Shown: positions 1-6,056, counted from the first letter of the stretch. The stretch is DNA of 6,056 nucleotides from Vulcanococcus sp. SFB_649D_100_25 (GCA_030833825.1 JAURGL010000104.1:1-6056); one strand, 5' to 3'. The notes: generated by a model not told the origin, from the sequence alone. Numbers and translations are program-made.

Positions 1-564
1 GAGGAAACCAAGCGGCAGTGCCACGAGGCCTTCGGCCGCAACCCTGACGTGCTGGTGGCCTGCGTCGGCGGCGGATCCAATGCCATGGGCCTGTTCCATC
101 CCTTTGTCCAGGACACCGACGTGCGCCTGATCGGCGTAGAGGCTGCCGGCGATGGCGTGGCCACGGGCCGCCATGCCGCCACCATCACCGAGGGACGGGT
201 GGGGGTGCTGCACGGTGCTATGAGCCTGCTGCTCCAGGACAGCGAGGGGCAGGTCCAGGAAGCTCACTCGATCAGTGCAGGCCTCGATTACCCCGGCGTC
301 GGCCCCGAGCACAGCTACTTGAAAACCATCGGCCGGGCTGAATACGGCGCCGTCACCGACGCTGAAGCCCTCGATGCCCTGCAGCTGCTCTGCCGTCTGG
401 AGGGGATCATCCCCGCCCTCGAGACCGCCCATGCCTTCGCCTGGCTGGACAAGCTCTGCCCGACCCTGGCTCCCGGCACCGAGGTGGTGCTCAACCTCTC
501 CGGTCGCGGCGATAAGGATGTGAACACCGTGGCCGACAAGCTCGGCAGCGCCCTCGGCGGCTGA
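1..564 (+). CDS. trpB: Tryptophan synthase beta subunit, C-terminal part (5' end outside window)
   Basis: Cytoplasmic PLP enzyme that condenses indole with L-serine to give L-tryptophan, working as an alpha2beta2 complex with TrpA. Frame 1 is open from the first base to a TGA at 562-564, giving 187 residues, a little under half of the usual 400-420. Visible motifs, numbered within the fragment: GGGSNA at 23-28 (PLP phosphate-binding loop), GLDYPGVGPEH at 94-104 (Asp96 corresponds to the serine-hydroxyl-contacting Asp305 of Salmonella TrpB), EGIIPALE at 134-141, and NLSGRGDKD at 165-173 (Ser167 corresponds to Ser377, which contacts the PLP pyridine nitrogen). The catalytic lysine lies upstream of the window. 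The C terminus looks complete and undamaged. It converges on hrcA with 3 bp between stops. The window opens inside the gene, so its start and promoter cannot be judged. Confidence 0.97.
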   Translation, partial: EETKRQCHEAFGRNPDVLVACVGGGSNAMGLFHPFVQDTDVRLIGVEAAGDGVATGRHAATITEGRVGVLHGAMSLLLQDSEGQVQEAHSISAGLDYPGVGPEHSYLKTIGRAEYGAVTDAEALDALQLLCRLEGIIPALETAHAFAWLDKLCPTLAPGTEVVLNLSGRGDKDVNTVADKLGSALGG

Positions 565-572
565 GGCTCAGC
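560..572. terminator. Small palindrome over the convergent trpB/hrcA stop codons; weak terminator candidate
   Basis: A 13-bp perfect inverted repeat, GCTGAG-G-CTCAGC, contains both stop codons: TGA of trpB at 562-564 and, on the other strand, TGA of hrcA at 570-568. As RNA it could form a 5-bp stem with a 3-nt loop. No T-tract follows on either strand, so it is not a canonical intrinsic terminator. It may simply arise from two facing TGA codons in GC-rich DNA. It is the only candidate structure at this gene junction. Confidence 0.2.
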
Positions 573-1566
573 TCAGCAGACGGTCCAGGTAGGCCGCCAC
601 GGCTTGTACCGCTGAGCGGGCTGTGGCGTAGGCCATCCGCATCGGTCCGATCAGGGCCACGTGGCCAACAGCCCCGGTCCCGTTCCCGTAACTGGCCTGC
701 ACCACAGCGCACTGCTTCAGGGCTGGATGGGGGTGTTCACTGCCGATCCAGACCCCGCCGCGACTGAGGACGGCCTCGCTCTGCAGCACCTGCTGGGGCT
801 CGGCCTCCACCAGTTGCAGAAGGGGGCGCAGGCTCTCACTGCGCTCGAATTCCGGTTGCTGCATCAACCCCCCCAGCCCCAAGCTCACCGCGCCTTCCCG
901 GGAGCTGCGGCGGGCTTGTTCATGGCTGGCCAGACCTTGCTTGAGCAGTGCTCCGCTGCTGGAGAGCTGACGCGGCAGCGCCCCCCAGTTCAAGTGCCCG
1001 CCACGCTGTCCCAGTTGATCGCAGGCCCAGCGCTCCAGGGCTCCCATTTCGGATTCGAGTTCCGCGGGCATGCGCAGGTTGAGGCAGCGGGAGCTGCTGC
1101 CCTCGTCCACCAGCAGCACCAGCAGGCGGTCGTGCTGGGGCACCAGCCGGACCGCCTGGAGGTGGGAGCTGGGTTCCTGGGGCCGGGTGATCAAGCTCAT
1201 CAAGCCGGTCAGATCCGCCAGGCGCTGCCCAAGCTGCAGTAGGAGATCGTCCAAGGCAGCCCACTGCAGGCTCAGGCCCGTCAGTTCACGCTCCAGCTGA
1301 CTGGCCGCAGCTCCGGGGGCGGGCAGCAAGCAATCCACGTAGTGGCGATAGCCGAGCTCGCTGGGGACCCGTCCGGCCGAGGTATGGGGTTGGGTGAGCA
1401 GGCCGCGCTGCTCGAGGGCACCCATCGCGGAGCGCACCGTGGCGGGGCTGGCCTGCAGGCCGAAGCGTTTCACCAGGGTTTGGCTCCCCACCGGTTCGGT
1501 GGTGTCCACGTAGTGGCGAACCGTCGCTTGCAGCACCTCCTGTTGCCGGCGAGGGAGGGGTTGCAC
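568..1566 (-). CDS. hrcA: Heat-inducible transcription repressor HrcA
   Basis: Cytoplasmic DNA-binding repressor of class I heat-shock genes. The family binds the CIRCE inverted repeat, typically upstream of groESL or dnaK, and needs GroEL to stay active. The product is 332 residues, close to the family's usual 330-350. Residues 1-75 form the winged helix: QQEVLQATVRHYV, EPVGSQTLVKRF, the recognition-helix segment SPATVRSAMGALE at 40-52, and the hallmark HTSAGRVP at 61-68. The rest is the GAF-like core with its dimerisation insert, ending in the conserved GPMRMAY at 307-313. The start is GTG at 1566-1564; an in-frame TGA two codons upstream rules out a longer protein. No good Shine-Dalgarno is visible before it. 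It lies 37 bp downstream of the exporter gene on the same strand, probably in one operon, and abuts trpB tail to tail. The 37-bp gap holds no CIRCE sequence. Confidence 0.95.
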   Translation of the reverse strand: MQPLPRRQQEVLQATVRHYVDTTEPVGSQTLVKRFGLQASPATVRSAMGALEQRGLLTQPHTSAGRVPSELGYRHYVDCLLPAPGAAASQLERELTGLSLQWAALDDLLLQLGQRLADLTGLMSLITRPQEPSSHLQAVRLVPQHDRLLVLLVDEGSSSRCLNLRMPAELESEMGALERWACDQLGQRGGHLNWGALPRQLSSSGALLKQGLASHEQARRSSREGAVSLGLGGLMQQPEFERSESLRPLLQLVEAEPQQVLQSEAVLSRGGVWIGSEHPHPALKQCAVVQASYGNGTGAVGHVALIGPMRMAYATARSAVQAVAAYLDRLLS

Positions 1567-1603
1567 CGCGGCTCAGCTCGCAACTGGGCGGATGTTACGG
1601 GCG

Positions 1604-3793
1604 TCAGACGCTGGCCCGGGCGGAGTGAAGGAAAAAGCGGCGGTAGTCGGGGTCTCGATCGAGGAGATCAAGGAAACGATCACGATCCAGCCGAAGCAAC
1701 AGGCCATCGCCGCGGGCCCGGACGGTCACTGCCCGTGGCTGGTCGTCCATCAGCCCGGCATCCCCGAAGAAGTCCCCCTCCTCCACCAGGCCCTGCTTCA
1801 CGGGGTGCCCTCCCCAGAGGTCGTTCTGCAGGACCTCGAGGGTGCCGGCCACCACCACGTAGAAGGCATCGGGGGCGTCCCCTTCCCGGAACACCTCCTC
1901 GCCGTGGCGAACCCGGTCGCTGACGAATTCCGAGGCCAGCCACTCCAGCACCGTTGGAGCCACCCCCTGGAAGAGGGGAATGGTGGCCAGGCGCTCCGGA
2001 GTGATCCGCACCCGTTGACCGGCCTGCAGGTTGAAGCCGCTCATCTGGCGATGCCAGAAGGAGGCGTACAGCCCACCGGCCGCCAGCAGGTCCAGGTGTG
2101 AGCCGAGTTCCACCACCTGGCCGTGGTCGATCACCGCGATCTGATCCATGGCCGCTGCTGCCCGGAGGCGATGCAGCACGGACACCACCGTTCGCCCCTG
2201 GCTCAGGGTTCGCAGGGTGGCGTTGATCGCCTCCTCCGTGCTGGGGTCTAGGGCGCTGGTGGCCTCATCCAGCAGCAGGAGGCGCGGGTTGCGGAGGATG
2301 GCTCGGGCAATGGCGATCCGCTGTTTCTGCCCCCCCGAGAGCCGGCCACCGCTCGGCCCCACGCTGGTTTCGAGCCCCTGGGGAAGGCTCTCGATCAGCC
2401 CCCCCAGCTCCGCCGCCAGGGCCGCCTCGTGCACCTCGGCGTCGCTGGCGTTCAGTCGCCCGAGGCGAATGTTGTCGGCGATCGAGAGGTCAAACAGCAC
2501 GGTCTCCTGGGGCACCAGGGCCACCTGCTCAAGCCAGGCCCTGCGATCGGTCCTGTTGAGGTCGACGCCATCCACCAGGACCTGTCCTGTTTGGGGCTCG
2601 AGCTGCCGCAGCAGGAGGCGAAGCACGGTGCTTTTGCCGCCGCCGCTGGGACCCACCAGGGCCAGGGAGCTGTTGGCGGGGACCGTCAGGCTGAGGTCCT
2701 CGAGGCCGCCGCCCTGGGGGTAGCGAAAGCTGACCCGCTCCAGGCTGAGCCCGCACCGCAGCTCGGGGGGACGGGGGTGCAGGCTGCGCAGCGGCAGGGT
2801 GGCGGCCTGCCGTGTCGGGAGCTGCTGCTCCAGCAGATCAAGGGCGGTGGATGCGGCCTGCAACGGCAGCAGGGAGGTGCCGAGCTGCCACATGCCACTC
2901 ACCATCGCTGTGGCGATGCCCATGGCCGCCACCAGCTGGCCGATGGAGAGCTGTCCCTGCAGCATCAGCCAGGTCCCCAGGGCGAACACACTCACCAGGG
3001 TCAGCAGGGTGGAGGCGGTGAGGGCGGCGTTCTGCAGGCCTGAGAGCGTCCCGACGTGCTGGGCGGCACGCATCAGATCGCCGTTGCGTTGATTGAAAGC
3101 AGCCCTGGTGCTGCTGCGTAGACCAAACAGATCCACCAATTCGCGGCTGCGGAGCCGCTCCTGGGCGTAGCTGAGCAGCAGGCCGGCCTGCTCGACCCGG
3201 GTCTGTTCCCGCCGGGTCAGGGCTGGACTGAACGCCACCTGGCTCACGAGCAGGAGGGGGGTCAAGACCACCGCCACCAGGGCCAGTCGCCAATCGCTCT
3301 GGAACAGGAGCAGCACCCCGAGCAGCAGCTGGGCGGCTGTCCAGGTGAACAGGGGCAGCTGGGTCACCACCACGTTCTCCAGGGTGGGGATCTGCTGCGC
3401 CAGCAGTCCCTGCTCCACCCCGTCCCGCTGCCCGTCAGCGGGGCCGATCTGTGCCAGCAGGTGGCTGAACAGGCGTTTGCGGAACTGGGTTCCCAGCTGG
3501 CTGCCCAGGGCTGCGAACAGGCGGATCGATAGACCGTTGCAGGCCACGGCCAGGCCCAGCCAGAGGCACGGCAGCACCAGCAGGGAGGCGACGCTGCTGG
3601 CGGGAGCCCGCGCTGCGGCCCGGTCGATCACCAGTTGCAACAGCACCGGGATCCCCACCATCAGCACCGGGTCGGGGAGAACGGTGAGAACCGCCCCCAG
3701 GAGCTTGAGACGCTGCCCGCGGAAGTAGCGCCAGAGCCTCAGGGGCAGCAGCAGGGGAAGCATCGGCTGGGCCATCCAGCCCATCGATAGCAA
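1604..3793 (-). CDS. ABC exporter half-transporter (TMD-NBD) with C-terminal cyclic-nucleotide-binding-like domain
   Basis: A 729-residue inner-membrane exporter half that should homodimerise. About six hydrophobic segments are visible (roughly 31-57, 67-92, 141-165, 169-190, 255-277, 284-310), matching a type I ABC exporter. The nucleotide-binding domain is intact: A-loop Tyr358, Walker A GPSGGGKST 381-389, Q-loop Gln429, signature LSGGQ 485-489, Walker B LLLLDE 505-510 with catalytic Glu510, D-loop SALD 513-516, H-loop His541. Residues about 601-727 form a CNB (CAP_ED) fold, with PLFQGV, GEEVFREGD, FYVVVAGTLEV, FFGDAGLMDD and PRAVTV. The cassette has Asp678 where consensus has Glu, but keeps Arg687, so nucleotide binding is uncertain. 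There is no N-terminal C39 peptidase, unlike bacteriocin or HetC-type exporters. The TTG start is preferred because of a well-placed ribosome-binding site; ATG codons at residues 4, 7 and 11 are alternatives. The substrate cannot be deduced: lipid, drug or peptide are all possible. It sits 18 bp after the rhodanese and 37 bp before hrcA. Confidence 0.92.
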   Translation of the reverse strand: MLSMGWMAQPMLPLLLPLRLWRYFRGQRLKLLGAVLTVLPDPVLMVGIPVLLQLVIDRAAARAPASSVASLLVLPCLWLGLAVACNGLSIRLFAALGSQLGTQFRKRLFSHLLAQIGPADGQRDGVEQGLLAQQIPTLENVVVTQLPLFTWTAAQLLLGVLLLFQSDWRLALVAVVLTPLLLVSQVAFSPALTRREQTRVEQAGLLLSYAQERLRSRELVDLFGLRSSTRAAFNQRNGDLMRAAQHVGTLSGLQNAALTASTLLTLVSVFALGTWLMLQGQLSIGQLVAAMGIATAMVSGMWQLGTSLLPLQAASTALDLLEQQLPTRQAATLPLRSLHPRPPELRCGLSLERVSFRYPQGGGLEDLSLTVPANSSLALVGPSGGGKSTVLRLLLRQLEPQTGQVLVDGVDLNRTDRRAWLEQVALVPQETVLFDLSIADNIRLGRLNASDAEVHEAALAAELGGLIESLPQGLETSVGPSGGRLSGGQKQRIAIARAILRNPRLLLLDEATSALDPSTEEAINATLRTLSQGRTVVSVLHRLRAAAAMDQIAVIDHGQVVELGSHLDLLAAGGLYASFWHRQMSGFNLQAGQRVRITPERLATIPLFQGVAPTVLEWLASEFVSDRVRHGEEVFREGDAPDAFYVVVAGTLEVLQNDLWGGHPVKQGLVEEGDFFGDAGLMDDQPRAVTVRARGDGLLLRLDRDRFLDLLDRDPDYRRFFLHSARASV

Positions 3794-3799
3794 GGGCTG

Positions 3800-3804
3800 C
3801 TCCC
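3800..3804 (-). promoter_or_regulatory. Ribosome binding site deciding the TTG start of the ABC exporter
   Basis: On the - strand the sequence reads GGGAG, then CAGCCC, then TTG. The 6-nt spacing suits initiation at TTG (3793-3791). For the nearest ATG (3784-3782) the same site would be about 15 nt away, and further still for the later ATGs. The site lies in the 18-bp gap after the rhodanese stop codon, as expected for translation within an operon. Confidence 0.5.
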
Positions 3805-3811
3805 GCTGCCT

Positions 3812-4156
3812 TCAGTAGCGGGGCACGCTGGGGTCGACGGAGACGCTCCAGGCATCAATCCCGCCCTGCAGATTCCACACCTGCTCGTAGCCCTGGGCTT
3901 CCATCAGCCAGCAGGCGAACTGCCAGCTGCGGATGCCGGCATGACAGAGCACCACCACCGGTCGATCGCGGTCGATCAAGGCGGAGAGTTGCCCCATCCA
4001 GCGCTCCGATTCGCTCAGCGGCAGATGGACCACCGGGGCATCCAGCCGTGCCAGATCCAGCTCCATCGCCTCGCGCACATCCACCAGTTGCAGCGGTTCA
4101 CCGGCATCCATCCGGATCTTCAGGTCGCTGGCGCTGAGGGGGGTCGGTGTGGCCAT
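3812..4156 (-). CDS. Small single-domain rhodanese-like protein
   Basis: A 114-residue cytoplasmic single-domain rhodanese of the GlpE/PspE size class. Such proteins carry a persulfide on an active-site cysteine and move sulfane sulfur to thiols or cyanide. DVRE at 26-29 is the typical post-strand motif. The active-site loop is CHAGIRS with Cys71 as the nucleophile and Arg76 closing the six-residue CxxxxR loop, and GGIDAW at 98-103 is the C-terminal signature. The tail DPSVPRY at 108-114 is, as I recall, characteristic of cyanobacterial members. Catalytic residues are intact, so activity is likely, but the physiological acceptor is unknown. The ATG at 4156-4154 is preceded by AGGG at a 7-nt spacing. 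It is the first gene of the probable leftward operon with the exporter and hrcA, and is divergent from the DUF3352-like gene. Confidence 0.93.
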   Translation of the reverse strand: MATPTPLSASDLKIRMDAGEPLQLVDVREAMELDLARLDAPVVHLPLSESERWMGQLSALIDRDRPVVVLCHAGIRSWQFACWLMEAQGYEQVWNLQGGIDAWSVSVDPSVPRY

Positions 4157-4224
4157 GGCTGAACCCTAAGGGGTGCCAAAGGCTCCACGAATGAATAAAG
4201 ATGAGGCCATTCGGGTAGCGACGC
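4157..4224. promoter_or_regulatory. Divergent intergenic region, probable back-to-back promoters
   Basis: Sixty-eight bases separate the rhodanese and DUF3352-like start codons, which face away from each other, so promoters for both units should lie here or overlap the 5' ends of the genes. It contains the only clearly A/T-rich patch nearby (about 4188-4204, GAATGAATAAAGATGAG). On the - strand TTTATT at 4199-4194 matches four of six -10 positions and would leave a short leader before the rhodanese, but no -35 match lies at the right distance. No convincing + strand -10 was found. Exact promoter elements are not resolved. Confidence 0.35.
4164..4167 (-). promoter_or_regulatory. Ribosome binding site of the rhodanese gene
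   Basis: On the - strand AGGG is followed by seven bases and then the ATG at 4156-4154. This is the best Shine-Dalgarno match and spacing in the divergent intergenic region and supports the chosen rhodanese start. Confidence 0.5.
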
Positions 4225-5823
4225 ATGAAGGCCCGCCCCTTTCTGGCGGCACTGCTGGCGGTGGCTGTGGCTCTGTTCAGCTTGGGTGCAGCTGGATGGT
4301 GGATGCTCTGGCAGCGCAGTCCTCTGGCCCTGCAGCACCAGTCGCTGACCCTCCCCCTGGCGGCTCGCTTTGTGCCGCGCACCGCTCCGTTGAGCCTGCA
4401 CTGGTTGTCAGGCCCTGAGCAACCTGCCGCCTATGCCCGGGCCGTGGCCCCGCCTCGCCAGCGCCGTCAGGCGGCCGCCGCCGCGGATCGCCTCCGGGAT
4501 GGGGCCTTTGCCGCAGCCGGTCTCGATTACGCCTCAGAGCTGTCTCCATGGCTTGGAGATCAGAGCAGCTTTGCCCTGCTCACGCCCCCCGGGAGCAATG
4601 AAGCTCCGGGATGGGTCCTGGCTCTCCGCAGCCGCGATAACGAAGGGGCCCGTCGCTTCCTGCAGCGCTTCTGGCAGACCCGCAGCCTGGCGGGCACGGA
4701 TCTGCAGATCACCAGCTACCGCGGCATGGGTCTGATCAGCGGTCGTGGAGCCTTGCTGGGGCAGGACCCGCAGCCCCTTGCCACCGCCCTGATCAATGAC
4801 GATCTGGTGCTGATCGCCTCCGGTCGCGGGGTGCTGGAGCAGGCCCTGGACGTCTCCCAGATCGATGAGCTCAACCAGGCCGCCAGCGTCCCTCTGCAAA
4901 AGGCCGTCTCCCGTCTGGGGGAAGGGGTGGCGCTCCTCACCGCCCGTCCCCAGGCCATGCAGCAGTGGCTCGGTCTGCCGGTGCGCAGCGACGATGATTC
5001 CGCCGCCGCTGTTGAGCTCGTGGCGGCGCTCTCGCCCTCGGGTTCGGGTCTTCGCCTGGAGGGCCTGACCCAGCTCCGTTCTGCCTTGCCTCCCCTGGGA
5101 GCTCAGGCCACGGATCTGCTGCGGCAGCTGCAGGTCCCCTCCAGCAGTGTGGCCCTGCTGAGCAATCCGGCCCAGCTCCTGGCGGATGACGCGGAGAACC
5201 CCTGGAGCAGCCTGCTCGGTCCGGCCCTGCGGCAGACCCTCAGCCAGGAACGCGGCCCCTTGCCTGCCCTGGTGGCGGCCGCAGACTCCGGCCCCCTGCT
5301 CTGGGCTGAGCAGGCCGATGGTTGGTTGATCGGGACCCGGGCCGATAACCCCACCGCCGAGTTGCTGCAGCCGGCCCTCGAAGCGGATGGATTCAGCAGT
5401 TCACCCCTGCAGAGCCGCGGGCAAACCCTCCAGGCCTGGACCCGTTTGCAATCGAAGCCCGTCAAGGGCAATCCGGATCAGCTGCAGGCCCAGTTGGCAG
5501 GAGCCCGGGCCAGCGAGGCTGGTCTGGCTTGGTGGGGCCAGGGTCTGGCGATCCTCAACCAGCAGCATGAGGGGCGGCGCGCACCGCAGGAGCGCCTCGA
5601 TCAGCTGGACTTTTTGGGCAGTTCCCAGGCCCCCTATCAGTGGGCGATGGACGGCTCGACGGCCCAGGGGCTGTTGAAGGGCTGGAAGCCCTGGAGGCTG
5701 TTGAACACCCTGTCCGGTTCCCCCCTGACGCCGATGGTGGAGGGCGCTGCCCTGTCCTTGGAGCCGGACAAGGCCGAGCCCCGCTCCCTGCGTCTTCACG
5801 CGCTCCTGGACCTGCACCGCTGA
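4225..5823 (+). CDS. DUF3352-like cyanobacterial membrane-anchored protein of unknown function
   Basis: A 532-residue protein that I place in the DUF3352 family by overall pattern; the family has no established function as far as I know. Residues 6-28 form one hydrophobic segment after a short Lys/Arg-containing N terminus, so it is either a signal anchor or an uncleaved leader. The body (about 30-532) would then lie in the periplasm or thylakoid lumen. No lipobox cysteine is seen; the protein appears to contain none. Family-like stretches are the VPRTAPLSLHW region at 50-60, LDYASELSPWLGDQSSFAL at 100-118, and the LINDDLVLIASG segment at 189-200. The body is rich in Gln, Leu and Ala, with no recognisable catalytic motif. 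An in-frame TAG at 4216-4218 just upstream fixes the ATG at 4225 as the first possible ATG start. The Shine-Dalgarno is weak. sixA follows after 2 bp. I cannot say what it does. Confidence 0.82.
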   Translation: MKARPFLAALLAVAVALFSLGAAGWWMLWQRSPLALQHQSLTLPLAARFVPRTAPLSLHWLSGPEQPAAYARAVAPPRQRRQAAAAADRLRDGAFAAAGLDYASELSPWLGDQSSFALLTPPGSNEAPGWVLALRSRDNEGARRFLQRFWQTRSLAGTDLQITSYRGMGLISGRGALLGQDPQPLATALINDDLVLIASGRGVLEQALDVSQIDELNQAASVPLQKAVSRLGEGVALLTARPQAMQQWLGLPVRSDDDSAAAVELVAALSPSGSGLRLEGLTQLRSALPPLGAQATDLLRQLQVPSSSVALLSNPAQLLADDAENPWSSLLGPALRQTLSQERGPLPALVAAADSGPLLWAEQADGWLIGTRADNPTAELLQPALEADGFSSSPLQSRGQTLQAWTRLQSKPVKGNPDQLQAQLAGARASEAGLAWWGQGLAILNQQHEGRRAPQERLDQLDFLGSSQAPYQWAMDGSTAQGLLKGWKPWRLLNTLSGSPLTPMVEGAALSLEPDKAEPRSLRLHALLDLHR

Positions 5824-5825
5824 CC

Positions 5826-6056
5826 ATGGCGTCCCGCAAGCGCGAGTTGCTCCTGCTGCGCCATGGCATCGCCGAGGAGCGCTTCGAGGGTGTCGATGAC
5901 GCCCAGCGCAGTCTCACGCCGGTGGGGCGCGAGCGCACGGCCCAGCAACTCCAGCGCCTGGTCGCCCTTGATCTGACCTGCGATCTGGTGCTCAGCAGCC
6001 CCTTGGTTCGGGCCCGCCAGACCGCCGAATTGATGGTGGAGGCAGGCCTCGCTCCG
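5826..6056 (+). CDS. sixA: Phosphohistidine phosphatase SixA family, N-terminal part (3' end outside window)
   Basis: Cytoplasmic histidine-phosphatase-superfamily protein. E. coli SixA removes phosphate from histidine on phosphotransfer proteins; the cyanobacterial substrate is not known to me. Seventy-seven residues are visible of roughly 160. The catalytic RHG motif is at residues 12-14 (LLLLRHGIAEE), with His13 as the predicted phospho-acceptor. TPVGRERTAQQL follows at 31-42, and SSPLVRARQTAE at 57-68 is the characteristic second motif with conserved arginines. The remaining catalytic histidine would lie beyond the window. The ATG at 5826 is 2 bp after the preceding stop codon (TGACCATG). 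No Shine-Dalgarno stands out, so translation is probably coupled to the DUF3352-like gene. A more general phosphoglycerate-mutase-like phosphatase is the alternative, but the short N terminus and second motif favour SixA. Confidence 0.9.
   Translation, partial: MASRKRELLLLRHGIAEERFEGVDDAQRSLTPVGRERTAQQLQRLVALDLTCDLVLSSPLVRARQTAELMVEAGLAP

Noticed and set aside
661..1923. Long + strand open frames of about 190 codons opposite hrcA and the end of the exporter gene
   Set aside because: They mirror real genes with strong family motifs on the - strand. Their translations are Gln/His/Gly/Ala-rich with no recognisable domain, as expected for antisense frames in high-GC DNA.
2148..3728. Several + strand frames (e.g. 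2148-2723, 2429-3043, 3345-3728) opposite the ABC exporter
   Set aside because: The - strand carries an uninterrupted exporter with all ABC motifs. The opposite frames are low-complexity Arg/Ser or Gln/Gly-rich products without motifs.
1656..3968. HIP1-like sites (CGATCG cores near 1656, 2479, 2544 and 3962)
   Set aside because: None is a perfect GCGATCGC octamer; several match seven of eight. They lie in coding DNA at a density that could be chance, so they are not annotated as HIP1.
3960..3977. Direct repeat GGTCGATC-GC-GGTCGATC in the rhodanese gene
   Set aside because: It encodes the Asp-Arg-Asp-Arg stretch (residues 62-65) of the rhodanese and is explained by coding; only two copies are present.
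1567..4224. CIRCE operator (TTAGCACTC-N9-GAGTGCTAA) near hrcA or at the operon start
   Set aside because: I looked in both gaps and the divergent region on both strands and found no match.
4098..4401. Overlapping - strand frames running through the divergent intergenic region
   Set aside because: They overlap the starts of two well-supported genes in other frames and show no domain or good start signal.

Overview
This window looks like ordinary chromosome from a high-GC picocyanobacterium of the Synechococcus/Cyanobium type. The assignment rests on a DUF3352-type gene (a family I know mainly from cyanobacteria), the neighbourhood of trpB, hrcA, a small rhodanese and sixA, and a uniformly GC-rich, gene-dense layout. 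The genus is an inference; no rRNA or other marker is present.

Layout from left to right. The C-terminal 187 codons of tryptophan synthase beta (trpB, + strand) end at 564 and converge, with only 3 bp between stop codons, on the heat-shock repressor hrcA (- strand, 568-1566). Upstream of hrcA on the same strand lie a fused ABC exporter half-transporter with a C-terminal cyclic-nucleotide-binding-like domain (1604-3793) and a small single-domain rhodanese (3812-4156). The gaps between these three are 18 and 37 bp, so they probably form one operon read rhodanese, exporter, hrcA. A 68 bp divergent intergenic region (4157-4224) separates it from a rightward pair: a membrane-anchored DUF3352-like protein (4225-5823) and, 2 bp later, the N-terminal half of a SixA-type phosphohistidine phosphatase that runs off the window.

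How the genes may work together. No pathway obviously links them. TrpB is housekeeping biosynthesis and HrcA is a stress regulator. The exporter's substrate is unknown. Its CNB-like domain suggests that transport or assembly could be gated by a ligand, but the binding cassette deviates from consensus. Co-transcription of hrcA behind a rhodanese and an exporter is the most unusual context feature. The tight DUF3352/sixA pair suggests translational coupling.

There are no non-coding stretches over 300 bp. I saw no tRNA, rRNA, CRISPR, insertion sequence, CIRCE operator or strong terminator. I found no convincing new multi-gene system; the leads are the exporter's domain architecture and the operon context.
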